64,000 bases of DNA, taken from positions 52,167-116,166 of the forward strand of contig LUCM01007409.1 of the NCBI GenBank assembly GCA_008360955.1. The letters are read 5' to 3'. The notes beneath the pieces were generated by a model that worked only from the letters and a program-made list of their open reading frames with translations, had not been told where the DNA came from and made no database searches. The position numbers were made by a program, and so were the translations under genes. The DNA is from Fasciolopsis buskii (Eukaryota; Platyhelminthes; Trematoda; Plagiorchiida; Fasciolidae). Positions 23,680-35,410 of the stretch are shown piece by piece. Position 1 is the first letter of the stretch; each line of letters starts with the position of its first letter.

Positions 23680-23919
23680 TTGTATCAGTTGGCAGTTTTG
23701 ATTCAACTTTTTCCAAAGCAACAGTATTGGTCCTAATTCCGAACTCCAGATGGTTTTGTCAAATTTGTTCACTGGTCCGACATTACGATGCAGTAAACGC
23801 AGCTGGGCAATCACGCGATTGGCTGCATTTCGTTGTGCACTACGGTCAATATTGGCGGGGAGATTGAAGTAACTCGGTAGATCGTATTCCGGCAATGAGT
23901 CAATCCAAACCGTATAGTC
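23680..23919 (-). CDS. DYNC2H1: DYNC2H1 exon (visible residues 1126-1205)
   Basis: The acceptor is ATTTCTTAG (AG at 23920-23921) and the donor CAA/GTGGGT (23679). It reads DYTVWIDSLPEYDLPSYF, NLPANIDRSAQRNAANRV, IAQLRLL, KFDKTIWSSELGPILLLWKK and LNQNCQLIQ. The blocks L-P-A-N-I-x-R-S-x-Q-R, K-F-D-R-x-I-W-S-x-E-L-x-P-[IV]-L-x-L-W-K-K-L-N-Q are near-identical to family members and belong to the AAA6 to C-terminal region. Confidence 0.95.
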
Positions 23920-24006
23920 CTAAGAAATGAAATGATTGAAGCCGAATAATCATGTCTTGTTATTTTTGGAAGCTAAGAGGCAATACGAATTCAAGTAGAC
24001 ACTCAC

Positions 24007-24084
24007 AATGGCACCCGTAAATAAACTATAGTGTTCAAGTATTAACGCCAGTGATCGTCCTGCGACTAACACATTTGTCAACGG
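24007..24084 (-). CDS. DYNC2H1: DYNC2H1 short exon (visible residues 1100-1125)
   Basis: A 78-base open stretch lies between GATTTCAG (acceptor, 24085-24092) and ATT/GTGAGT (donor at 24006). It is phase 0 at both ends, so it fits between the exons at 26206-26487 and 23680-23919. It reads PLTNVLVAGRSLALIL, then EHYSLFTGAI. The end (SLFTGAI before DY) aligns with the family's S-x-S-I-L-D-Y; the first part has no clear match and is longer than in vertebrates. The intron after it is only 87 bp. A skipped form would also stay in frame, so I am less sure of this exon. Confidence 0.7.
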
Positions 24085-26205
24085 CTGAAATCATATCAAA
24101 GGTAGAATTGAAATAAAGTGGAACTATTTTTGCTAAGTTGATTTCTAGGTGAAACTGCAAGGCAGTCTGACTGCATATAAATAGTCACCTCCGCGGTTGC
24201 GTGAACAAAGGACCGACGAGTGCAATGAACGAAGGGATTAGACACTACTCACCTCCACTTGGCCGAGGCAGATCACACAGCCAACATTATCGTAGACTTT
24301 TATCCAATTTACTCATAAGATAAACGACTTAGCAACTTCTGACCACCGCCGAGGCGATAGTCATCTAGTTGAACAACCACCCCCGACCACCCACCCCCCA
24401 GGAATGTCAAATGAAGCATTATGCGTCCAATGCGAGTTGTAGTGATCAACATTAGCAAATCTTGTTTCTCATGGCAGACGACATGATTGCACTAGAAACA
24501 TGTACCTATCAATTTTGCCCATCCAATTTTGTGTTTTCATCAACCCAGACCTATTATTCACAGCAATTGCTGTTGCATTCAACTTTGAAACGCCGAGAAT
24601 AAGCTTGCTTGATATTATACCTTTTTGATATCATAATCAGGTGACTGAATTATCACATGTAAACGGTGAGTATCTTTGCCAGCTTATTCTGTCACAATCG
24701 GCTCACAATTTTTTTGTCACGGAGCTAATTTTAATTAGTAACGAGTGAGGGAATCTGATGGACAAAACAAGCCAAATAAAAGTCTCATGAAATAATTCAA
24801 ATTAACTACACCTGTTTCCACCGAAAGTGACCATTCTTGTTTCAACCACAGTGAACGAAGGAAAGCAGGAAGATGAATACTAAGAGCACAAATAGCGTTC
24901 TATTCGAATGGGGGATGCATCGTATTGTCCACAAATGTTATTGGAGTGTGTGTTATTAAATACATAATTGCCAGCAAGGGGATAAACAATAAAGAGTAGA
25001 CGATACAGGCGAACTTGCGCGATCGATTCTCGTCAAGCATGTCCGACAATAATCTGTTCAGGCAGAGCAAAAATGCAGTCTGTTGTCAGTGGTTTTTTGA
25101 ATTCTTTTGTCACGAATCACTAAAAGAAAGTATATTTCGAAGGCTGCGTCACAGAAACCTGCTAATTTAGTATAGATTGCCGTAGAATTTGGCTTCCAAC
25201 AGCAGAAGTGATTTGGTTTGATTGGAACGATTCTTTGGTTGGAAATTAAGGCACAAAGTTTCTCATAAAAACACTACATATGAAGAGCCCCACATAGATA
25301 GCTCGAAGTAATGCAGTTTTTTTTACTATCGGTGTGTTCTTCGGCCTAGGTGATTTTGGCATTCCTGCCCCAAACATTTCATTACCAACCAACAAACTGA
25401 TGAAGTCACCTTGACTGGGATTTGTCATGACAATCTCATATAAATGCTGATGTGTACTGTCTATTCCGCGGGTTATTCCGTTCTTCAAAGTTTACACAAT
25501 ACCCATAAAAACAGGGTGTTTGGAATATATTCAGATTATTGAAATTAGGTAAGCCACACAATGAGATACCCAGATGTTTTGTCTTTTTGGCAGGGAAACT
25601 GGACTGGTCGATCAGTTCAAAGCATTCTGTGGAACTGGAAACTAGGTAACTAGGTAACGTAATAGAAGTTCTATGCATCTGTACAAATTTACCTTTTAGT
25701 AAGATCGGGTAGGGCTGAGAATTCTGAGCCGCATTGTCAATGGCCCAATTTGCACTGATACTCTGATCCGACACTAACTGTCAGTGTCGGGACTAAAAAT
25801 GTTTTGCTGTAGGATAAAATGCCCGCACTTTGCTTTTCTGGCATGCCCAAGTTTTTTGCATACCTCAATAAAAAGACGACCCCGTGGCTACCGCGATCCG
25901 CTGGTCTCCATCTAATCAGACGTTAGGTGAATTAGCTTCAGAGAACAATAAATCATAAGCACCAATGCAAATCGCTTTCGGCGAAGCGGGATCTTATGGC
26001 AATCTTGAAGAAGGAACTTGGCCGTATGTTACAAGATAGTATGTCACAGTTAATAGCCAAAGTTACTAGACAAGTAAATGCTCGTGAAACATAAATGTAT
26101 TTGAACCATCTGTTAATGAAAGACTGTCTGACAATCATCACACTGGCTTAACAACAGTAAACAGTGAACATGTGATGCGTATACACAACATAGACATCAA
26201 CATAC
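24085..26205. other. DYNC2H1 intron
   Basis: 2121 bp. It contains two minus-strand ORFs (25246-25488, 80 codons, and 25436-25774, 112 codons) with no recognisable motif and no place in the dynein alignment. A 9-bp tandem duplication (ACTAGGTA-type) is at about 25642-25659. Confidence 0.65.
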
Positions 26206-26487
26206 TCGCAATTCCGTTGTTCCCGGCAATTGTATTTGCCCCAATCGTAAGCTGCGCACGGTACGACCGCTGAACATTTCGTGCAAATACGATTGGAGCA
26301 CTTGAGTATCAAAGGAATTATCCATTCGACCACCGTAAATCGCATCACCAAATAGGCCGTGGATCCAAGCCCATGTGTCTTTTACCCCAACTCCACCAGG
26401 ATTATTCGTATCTAGCATTAATCGATCGATTATATCCGCAGCCACACGTAGATCGGCGAGCGAGAATTCGTAAAATTTGGTCCAACC
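26206..26487 (-). CDS. DYNC2H1: DYNC2H1 exon, C-terminal domain start (visible residues 1006-1099)
   Basis: It lies between CGTACTCAG (acceptor) and CGA/GTATGT (donor at 26205). It reads GWTKFYEFSLADLRVAADII, DRLML, WAWIHGLFGDAIYGGRMDNSFD, then TQVLQSYLHEMFSG. The G-W-x-K-x-Y-E-F, H-G-L-x-x-x-A-I-Y-G-G-R-[IM]-D and V-L-x-S-Y-L-x-x-[FM]-F blocks are diagnostic of dynein heavy chains; the spacing follows dynein-2. Confidence 0.96.
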
Positions 26488-27375
26488 CTGAGTACGGGTT
26501 GAAACAGCACGAAAAGCGACAGTTTAAATTTATGTGTTCATTGTATTTCCCAGTTGAAAACTTGAATTCTATTGTTATTTTGAAATCTTTTTCAAAAAGT
26601 GTTGCGCTATCAGTTTTAAGAAATATCACAATATGACGAACAGCTTTGTTGTCAGCTACTGGTAATCACGACAGCACGTAACATTAAATTTGTTTTATCC
26701 GTCTGAACGGGCTCTTGAGCATCATCCCACTTGGTTAAACACTGGAACGATCCAAACGGTTACATCTGATCGATTCGCAAGCTTTCAGACCGATTGAGTA
26801 ATAATGAGAAAAGAAACAAAAAAGGATGAGGGAAAAAGACAAAGAAAAAAGGAAATATTTCGAATGCAATAGCGCCAGTAGCTGAAACATTCAACTAGCG
26901 CTTAGACTCTTCAACCATCACATTGGGCGATCTCGTGGACTCCAACTCGATGGTTTAACACAACCTAATCAAGATTGTTCTATACCGGAAATCGTTCTAT
27001 GACACAAAACTGTTCGACAGAACGCAAGACCGCGGGATCACAATGCGCGTACCGATAAAATGTTTACATGACCCTCAGATTTGAAGTGGCACTGAACAAT
27101 ACAAGGTCTCGAAATGTCAGGTGTGATAACAAATCGGATCACAGGGAGTGGCCGTCTACTACCAAAGTGACCGACTGATTTGAGGTTCGAACCTCCGAAC
27201 CCTAAGGTGCAACAGCCGTTTAATCTGCCTCAACATCAACGGATTCTTTGCATTATCAATACAAGTCACAAGAATTTGATCTGCATTTGCTAATCCATTA
27301 ATGAATTCCTGTTGCTTCAAACAAACATTCTCGACGAATCATGGGTTATTCTTAAAATTATAAATCAGTAATTAC
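26488..27375. other. DYNC2H1 intron
   Basis: 888 bp. It includes the dispersed repeat unit at 26711-26757 and a purine-rich stretch (about 26805-26850). A tRNA B-box-like motif, GAGGTTCGAACCTCC, lies at 27182-27196 and may mark a SINE remnant. Confidence 0.6.
26711..26757 (+). repeat. Dispersed repeat unit, copy 1
   Basis: About 47 bp beginning GCTCTTGAGCATCATCC and containing AAACACTGGAACGATC. It closely resembles 52124-52170 in the same orientation, allowing small indels. The element of origin is not recognised. Confidence 0.5.
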
Positions 27376-27531
27376 TTGTGGTATGTAGCTGCGACGCTCT
27401 TGCACGATAGCATGAAACCAGGCCAGTATGGCTAGCGCGGTAGCTCTCGTAGTTGAATTTCCTTGAGCTAGGTACGCACGAGACCATGACTCGTAAGTTC
27501 GTCGGAGATTTCGCTTCAATCCGGGTGGTGC
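27376..27531 (-). CDS. DYNC2H1: DYNC2H1 exon (visible residues 954-1005)
   Basis: The acceptor is CACACCAG (27532-27539) and the donor CAA/GTAATT (27375). It reads APPGLKRNLRRTYESW, ATALAILAWFHAIVQERRSY and IPQ. The P-P-G-[LM]-K-x-N-[LI]-x-R-T-[YF] and L-x-x-[LI]-A-W-F-H-A-x-x-Q-E-R-R-x-[YF]-x-P-x-G-W signatures (G-W supplied by the next exon) are classic for the D6 region of dynein heavy chains. Confidence 0.96.
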
Positions 27532-27859
27532 CTGGTGTGAAAAACATGACATGGAAACGCAATAAACCAGTTACAATTTTCACTGTGCACTAAGGCCTCA
27601 TAGAGGACAAAAGCTAAAGGTTAGCTGGATGCATGTTATTAAAATAAATAAATTGTCGCCCATTACTAATCAAATGGTGACTATATAGTATGCCTGAGGG
27701 AAGCGGACACGTTAGTGAATAAAGATGGGATATGAACTGATTAGGGTCAGATCATTCAAACTGAAAAATAGCATGACCATTTGAGCAACTTTGGATCAAC
27801 CGACAAAAACCCTAAAATTGTCACCGGGCTTCAATGGTAATCAAACTTCATCCACTTAC
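27532..27859. other. DYNC2H1 short intron
   Basis: 328 bp, GTAAGT to CACACCAG on the minus strand. Nothing else is recognised in it. Confidence 0.85.
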
Positions 27860-28386
27860 TTCATAGGCCACCTTCAAACACGATTGTAATAGAGCTGATG
27901 GAAAACCGGAATGTGGTTCTGCAGTCAACCAAAGACGGAAATCTTTATGAACCACTGGCTGACCGGTTTTTTGTGCACTCTTGTGTCCTTTGTTGCTGGA
28001 TTCGGTTTGTGGAGCTTCGTGTGCTAGAAGAAGTGTGTTGATTTCTTTCTCCAGAATTGGTAGCCATCCGATAACCAGGTGTAAATTCTTCAAACACAAC
28101 CAATCGCCAGCTTCAGCTGCATCACGTAGTTCCTCCAAAGCCAGGTCTGCCTGACCCTGGCCCATTGCTACATGCCGATAGCGTGAAGACAATTCTGACC
28201 GGCCACATGTGTCCGACTGAGATTTACCCCCGTCCATCCGACCAAAATGCATGGCAGCAGCCTCGGCCAGTTCTTGTGATGGGTCTGCACCAGGACTGAT
28301 GAGCAGTAATATTGGCTCATTACATCTTGTCTCAGATTCATACAAACGGAACAGATTCAAAGTAGAAGGACCCAGTTGAGGAAGAT
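27860..28386 (-). CDS. DYNC2H1: DYNC2H1 largest exon, AAA6 (visible residues 778-953)
   Basis: It starts after GCCTGCAG (28387-28394) and ends GAA/GTAAGT (27859). The two leading bases complete the codon begun at 36280. It reads NLFRLYESE, NEPILLLISPGADPSQELAE, VAMGQGQADLALEELRDAA, GDWLCLKNLHLVIGWLPILE, then a loop and FRLWLTAEPHSGFPSALLQS. S-P-G-A-D-P begins the conserved D6 module; G-Q-G-Q and N-x-H-L follow as in all dynein heavy chains. Two variable parts are longer than in vertebrates: an acidic/Ser-rich stretch between QELAE and YRHVAMG, and a Ser/Lys/Gln-rich one between LEKEIN and FRLW. Confidence 0.97.
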
Positions 28387-31300
28387 CTGCAGGCGTAACG
28401 TAGAAGAGTGGGTGCAGTCAACTACTAACTGTATTGTATTTACCAAGACTTTATAGGAACGGTTTATCTTCGACGCTTCATAGTGAAACCGACACGACAT
28501 TAATCGATACACATGATCTCCTATTACAATAACTGCATCACAATCATCCTGACACTTCCAGGTTCCCAATCATTATGCTATTCTTACCTTTCACCCACCT
28601 CGGCTCGGTTTCATACAAAACGTGGTGTATGTAGCCAGTTGAAATTCCCAGAATAAGTTCATGCTGTCGAATAAATCGCATTTCTTTTACCTCCGGACAC
28701 ATCAGCACAAGGTCAACCGTTGAAACTGCCAATGCCCATGCTTCATTCAATGGATAGATAACTTTAATCAGTTGCTTTTTCAATTTATTATTCTAGCCTA
28801 CTCGTGAGTAGGTGCACATAAATTGCGCCTCCCAGAAAACTCGCTAAAAATTGACACCACACAAATCCGTGACATGCTCATTACACTGAAGTTCTCAATT
28901 TAAATGCGCGATAAATTTTCTGGACTATTCACTCATGCTTGATGAATGATAAGTGAATCTCTATACTGCCAACCGCGAAGCCATAGTGGCTGAACCCCGA
29001 GGACAAACGTTAGTGATGTTAATACTGTCGGTGAGTGACCAAATTTCGACTTCAAAATCGCACAGATCTATCGTACTGAGTACGAGCAGCTAATAGTGCA
29101 GTGACTCATTTTGCCAGGCGACCTCCTAAGAGAAAGGTAGATGCTTCCGGGCAATGCTTTCGTATTTTAAGCGCAACAGCCGTTTAGAAGTTCTCTGTAA
29201 CCCAGCAGTCAACTGCTCAATTAGACCGTTTTCAAACAAAGCACCGTGGTCCGACTGTGAGAAATTCTCCGAAAACTAAACGAAATGGAAACTTCTATGA
29301 CTGTGTATGTAAGGAAAAAAATTAACTACAATGATCAAATTCTACATCATTAATTTGGACTTGTGACATGATAAATCCGAATAACGTCCTGGTCATTCGA
29401 ACATATGATATGGTAGGTTTTGGGGTTACATGGGCTGAGCCTTCAGTCAAGCGGATCTCTCTTTCAGTGGAGTATATGTCCTCCTGAGGTTAAATGGTAG
29501 CAAGCAACAAGACCATCATAACAGTTACTTTTTATTCACTAATCTTGGATAGGCAAGGTTCAACGGTCAAGAAGAATTGTCAAAGCATACGGCTGGAAAG
29601 CAGCATAAATCCCCAGCTATGCAGTCCAATTGTCCCAGAAGCACAGGATAAATTTATTCTCACTTTTCAAACTAATAGGCACAAGATAAATTTCGATATC
29701 AGCAAAATCCCGTCCACTCAGCTCCATTCACGTGCAGGTTAACTCCACGCAAAGTAACTGCCCACGCAATAGCTAGTCCACCTAAATGAGATCCTCCGAC
29801 GGAAAGAGTTAAAATTTGATCAAAGATCAGTCTGCCATGAAGATGCCCGCCGCTGGCGGATATTCACGCAAACTTTTCGAAAGTTGCATGTATTTGAAAT
29901 TTTGTTTTGTTCAGAGTCATTGTATGATGGCCGCTATCCACTTGAGGATATCGCCAACTTCGCATTCAGATGTCATAAGGATCTTATTCAATCCTCGTCA
30001 AGAACGAGACCAAATATCCGAACAAGACTATTGTCTGTGGTCACTTGGAAGCTTCTAGTGAGTAGATTCTCTGACAAAGAATGAAACTTTTGTCTCTGTC
30101 GTAAAACCTAGACGCCTTATGAACTTATTGGGATTAGCTACAGATGACATTTGCTTGACGAATGTTTTTTTTCGGTTAACTTCGCCCCCACTTGAATACA
30201 TTCGTCTGTGAAATATTCAAGATGTGGTGATAAATATTCTTCTAAGGTGCCATTCAAACAGTTAGAGTTTCTCAGTCAACTTTTTTCCAGCCATGGAGTT
30301 TTAAATGCAAACAGATCACCGTGCAAATGTGAACAATGACACACGTACTAATGTGCAGCTTTAGTTTAAAATTTTTAACGCAGCGGGACTGATGTTTGAA
30401 CGTAAATGACGTCTTGCAGTCGCCTGGTCACTGATTGTACTTAGCCCTCCTCACTTTTGTCGTGCTTCCTGATTAATTTATTTCTTCCTGTACTTGTGGG
30501 ATCAAACTACGTTGGAGTGAACGAACGATGAACGACAGCATGCTTACCGAGAAGAAAACGCTGTATTTGCCGGCACAATAAAGATTTAAATTGTTCAAGA
30601 ACTTGGATCAGTTCAACTTTGGACAGCAAATCTATCATCGCCGAAGGAAACACGAACACCGTCTTTGATTTCTCCATTCTTCGAAAATACGTTCATTCCA
30701 CCACAGGGGAACACTCATTCTCGCAAATGAAAATGGATAACTACTGCGAAAGCTCAGAGTACAATCTCTCGTGATCGCATAACATAGGGAGGATCCATTG
30801 GACAATAACACTGCGGGTATACTACTCACGTATTCAAATAAATTTCTGTTACGAGTGTATTGATGATTTATGTATGGAAAATTTGGAATTTACGCAAAAA
30901 CCCAGTAGAAATCAGTGAAAAGATAATTTGTGACTGAAATCTGGGAATATGTGCTGGATGATCTTTCATGCGCTTAAGCTGAATGACAAGCCACTGGTTG
31001 GAATTCGACTAAGTATCGGCCAGGTTCCGGGAAGTACAATCACCATTAAGGGAGTTATGTAATCACTGTGCATGTGTTTTCTCCGCAAGCCCCTAGTGTT
31101 CGATACCAACTACTGATCCTTTGCTGCTGAAAGACCTAGAGAAACCGCGGGTAATTCTACGTTCCACTGTTCCTTCCTGATTGAGACGTTTTGTTTGTTA
31201 ACAAATGTGGGATAGGTATGTATGACTAAATAATTCTGCCAACCGATGTTAAAGTCTAAAATGGGCTAACATGAACTATGGCAGCCGCACACACTGAAAA

Positions 31301-33700
31301 TCAGCCTCATTCTGTTGATTAACTTTTCATCAGCCCCTATTTTTCCACCAAGAATCTGTGCCGTTCGATGAATCCTACTCGATTCCGTGCGCGATGCCCG
31401 ATGCACACGTGACAGTCCGGCAATGAGTCATCTCGGCTTATCTGTCAGCGCCATCCATCGGCACGAAAGATTACACCCAGTCAAGGTCAGTGGCTGCCAC
31501 AAGATCATGTCCGTCTGCTTTCGCCGTCACACCATCAGTGCACCGACGTCGGGCCCTACCGATGCGAGAGCGTGCATGTGCGGTTTGGTGTTGTGTGGTA
31601 TTTGTATAGCGCGTTTTATTCCGAACCCACATTTCAGTGGGTCGATTAGGCCGTACTTGCGGTTGTCTTGATATGTCCCCATTGGTGTGTTCTGTGGCTG
31701 AATTAATGCCTTAAGTCGGAATTATCGTAACATAGGTCCGAATGGTGATGGCAATTCCGAAATAATGTCGGAAATGTTTTAGTTCGGTAATCCTGAACGG
31801 TAGTAATTCGAATACTAGAATATTTATGCGAGAAAAGTTCTTTTTCCCATTTTTGGCACAACTATTATTCGAGTACGGATAGTTTTGTGGCGATTTTCAG
31901 ATTTGGCATACTTTCTGGCATCTAGAAAATACATGTCATTGTTCTATGATAAAAGCTACAGTGGAATATCCTCACCGAAGTATTATCGTGCGCATGAATA
32001 TTACGAGAGGATATTAACTGCATCCAAACTCGCTGAATTCGAAGTTGTGATGCAAATTTTACTTTTTGGAACTTAACGTAGTCCGTGTGCAACAGAAGAA
32101 AGTCCTTACTTCGGAACAGTCAAAAGACAAAACCATATTGTACCGCACAAAGCCCTTCTTCGACTGTAACGTTTTTTTTCACCAATCTGGGGACTTTACT
32201 GTTCCACGGCGTCCAGTAATTTTGTGGATCGTTTGGCAGAGCTCGCATCAATTAAAACTTGAGGAAATCAGTTATTTCGAAGTATCTTTTCTTCAGGTAA
32301 TTCCTATTCGCGTTGCAGCCTGTGGTTTATTAAATTCTACTGCAGTGGTTTCAGTGATTTGAAGCAATGAAATTTTTCTCATTTTACGTAGTGTAGAACA
32401 AACTGAATGTGTTAGTTTCGTCCAGCTGCTTCCTTAATGGACGGTATTGCTTACTACGCAACCCGGATTTGCCCGAAGGCTTCCACGTCTATTTTCTTGG
32501 TTTCCGACCTGGCATGTACACCTTTCTCCTCTATATGATTATGTTCGTTCTATCCTTTTGGAATCACGAAATTATGACAAACGCCACCGAACCATTGTAT
32601 TTGTTTGGCTTCCCACGGCCACGCGTTGCACTGCTCTGAATACAGCTAGAAGAGCTGAGTTTCCGTTAAAATAGCTCCACAGATATCCGAACAGGAAACA
32701 CGTGTCGAATAATTGAACATTCCTGTGGGGAGTGGTATAGCACTAGACTTCCAATTGATCTACGGTGTGAATCGATGGAAGAGAAACTGAAACCTAATTT
32801 GTGTTGAACGACTTTACCACTTGCCACGCATGGCCATCAATACTCTGTGATATCGACCGCGTTAATTTTCCCCAGTAACGAAGCACTGCACAGAGTGAAA
32901 AAATACTTGGTTGTATAAGATGTCTATTTTTCATTTGTTACGTTCCGCTTATCAAAGAGGTTCAGTGGGATCATTGACTGATAAAAACCCTTATCACTGG
33001 ATCATAATAGTAGTACTTTCCTTTCGTAATGCTCACCAGATGATCTACACGGAGTAGAGCTTAAATGGACCTAATGATAAAACTCTACTGAAACAATTTC
33101 TCTCCCTAGAAAAAACGGATCTATGCACTCATGAGTCTGCTAAAATAAAAATAAAATAATTTCGGCCTAATATGTCCCTTCATTTTGGCTTGATTGACGG
33201 ACTCACTTCTGAATTTGAGAGATGTAAATAGGTTCCATCACAAGCATGTCAATTGGCTGATCGCCTGGGCTAAGATGTACAATATGCTTCTTAGTGGTGA
33301 GACGAGCGCTAATATCACACAATAAAAAATGTCGGGAAAAGTGGAATTTACGTCTCATCAGTGTCCCCGTCAATGGTTTTCTCCAAGACGAAGACCTTTA
33401 TTTATTTTCGAGACACCAATCGGAACTTCTGAAGTGATTTCACCGATCGCTTTTGCCATCAGGCCTCGGAAAGAACAACTGTGGTGAGGCAGGATGCAAA
33501 TCTGTCCAAGGGCACCCGATCCAAAGGTTGGATGATTAATGTAGAAATATTACCTTGACATTAGCTGAAAGAGTAGAACTTGATGGTCAGCTGCGTTACT
33601 CAGAATGAGTACGGTTTGACGTTTCTCGTAATTCGTTCAGTTCTTTAAATCCCTCAACCAATCGCACCGCATAGAAGAAGTCATCCAAGCATTCTGAAAA

Positions 33701-34174
33701 GTGTATTGTTTGCATGGTAGACTCTTTTTGTCCAAGTCCTTGAAACGGCGTGTCTTAGCACACCTTGCGATGGCAACTGAATGGTTTCCTATCGGAGACA
33801 ATGAAACAAAATACGTGGGTCGATCCGGATCTCGGAACCGTCCTTTCAGTCGTTCAAGAACGAAACACTTTTGGCCTTTGATTAGGCAAAGCACTGTGAA
33901 TTTACTTAAGCAACGGATTCGTCATCGTGTACCTCTCCATTTGCCACTTCCAACTGACATCGCACATTTCCCTGAGTGCAACGACGATCTAGTGGTAGAG
34001 TATTGTTCGCAGTCATATTTTGCAAGGTTTACAGTAAATGTTCAAAATATTACAATCTACAGATATGTATTGCTTTCATTCAAGAATCATCCGCAAAATT
34101 TGAGGCTTTTCAGTTTTAGAAAATCTGCTCGTGATTCAGAAAGCAGGGTCCACTACTTGGCATCGCAAACTTAG
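33701..34174 (+). other. Unrecognised 157-codon ORF in DYNC2H1 intron
   Basis: This is among the longest open frames in the window without a family match. It starts MYCLHGRLFLSKSLKRR, is basic, and contains FPIGDNETKYVGRSGSRNR and a second half of lower quality. The minus strand of its first half is also open (33637-33894, 85 codons). It has no splice-linked neighbours that I can see, and no known domain. It may be a decayed transposon piece or chance. Confidence 0.2.
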
Positions 34175-35014
34175 TGAATGTTTCTGGGCCAATTTATTGG
34201 TCGGGCCGTTAAAATGCCTGGCTTGGTCACTCAGATATAGGGTTCCATAGTCAATCATGTGTTAACTTTTATGAACTTATTTTCGGGGTAATTTAACGAG
34301 GCTGAATTGAGCGAAAATGGGAACATTTTGCAAACCATAACTTTCTGGTGTTTCTTTTCTAGTTTGGAAAACAATAAAAAATTTGCTTTCGACATTTGGT
34401 TCAGAAGATTTGGGGAACATTTTTCAGAAATGAAATATTCTCAGATTTGTGTGTAAACATATTAGTTTTCTCTGGACCCAATATCGATGCAGAATAGAGG
34501 AAGCAATGGAATTGTTTATTTATTTTTATCTAAGCAGCACTAATATAAGAGAGCACTCTTGTATTTTGTCAAGGAAAAATGAGTGTTTCAGTCCACAATT
34601 CGTTGACCGAAACTCAATACTGAATGGTCAGATGTCTTCGTAACACAATACGGCGCCTACTGTGGTTGCATCATCTGATCAGAAAACTTAATTCGAACAC
34701 AATCGGCGTCCTTGACTAATTTTCCGTTTTGGACCGTTGCCACGTGCAAACGTACGGTTTTACCCAAGCGCTGATTGATCACTTTTCTTCCTACCTTAGG
34801 TAACCTAAACGTACGCTTTGTTTTACATTCCCGGAATCACGTGCTTACCTAATATTCACTGAATTTGCTTGCTTATGTATTTTACATTGCGTTTGCCAAT
34901 GGACCTACCCTCAGTGGTATGATTATTTGTTACTAAAAGCATCAGTTACTTAGTCCGTGCTCCCGGTTTTCATGGGCGCTTCATACATCTTATGTCATGT
35001 GGCTTGTTGAGATG

Positions 35015-35215
35015 AGTGAGGGAAGCCTATCCATCGGGTCCGATCCATGATGTGAATCCGGGACGGACGACTGTGAGTCGGACGCCTTAGCCATGGGCCA
35101 CCAGGTAGGTTCTCAGCAGTGTGTTGAATTTCACCATATGTTGCACCTGTCCGTTATTGAGTTGTGAGACCACGGGTGACTGGCACACAGGAATCGGTAG
35201 TTGGTTTCTATCAAG
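35015..35215 (-). repeat. tRNA-derived SINE, copy A
   Basis: On the minus strand the sequence reads GAGAACCT, then an A-box-like TGGCCCATGGCTAAGGCG (complement of 35085-35102), CCGACTCACAGTCGTCC, and a B-box-like GGATTCACATC (complement of 35049-35059). The same order and flanks occur at 48385-48550, including the upstream GTGAA-TTCA and CACAG blocks. Two matching copies with polymerase III box spacing support a SINE family. Confidence 0.65.
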
Positions 35216-35251
35216 GCAGCCTAAGTATTATGAAGGCTTTGAACATGAATC

Positions 35252-35410
35252 ACAGTGTCCAAGGCATTCATTTCACAATCAGTCTTCCCGGGATCGCGTT
35301 CCACTTACCGGTAATCATAATCATTATCATAACCATCATGATTATGGTTAGCGGTAAATGGAACGCGATCCAGGAAGAATGATTGTAAAGTGAATGCCTT
35401 GGACACTGTA
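35252..35410. repeat. Imperfect foldback: two inverted SINE-like halves
   Basis: The left arm (35252-35319) and the reverse complement of the right arm (35341-35410) share ACAGTGTCCAAGGCATTCA, ACAATCA, a TCTTCC stretch, GGATCGCGTTCCA and TTACCG, with a few substitutions and one indel. A spacer of about 20 bp of ATC/ATG repeats separates them. The B-box-side sequence (CACAATC, CCGGGATCGCGTTCC) resembles the SINE copy at 48385-48470. It adjoins copy A of that SINE. Confidence 0.8.

Noticed and set aside
25246..25774. Two overlapping minus-strand ORFs as DYNC2H1 exons
   Set aside because: They are in the gene's orientation but have no counterpart in the dynein alignment, and the flanking exons connect without them.
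33980..34010. tRNA-like A box (CTAGTGGTAGAG)
   Set aside because: No B box follows at tRNA spacing.
35281..35370. Foldback as a transcription terminator or CRISPR-like palindrome
   Set aside because: The setting is an intron of a eukaryotic gene; there is one hairpin, no array of equal repeats, and the arms resemble a SINE.
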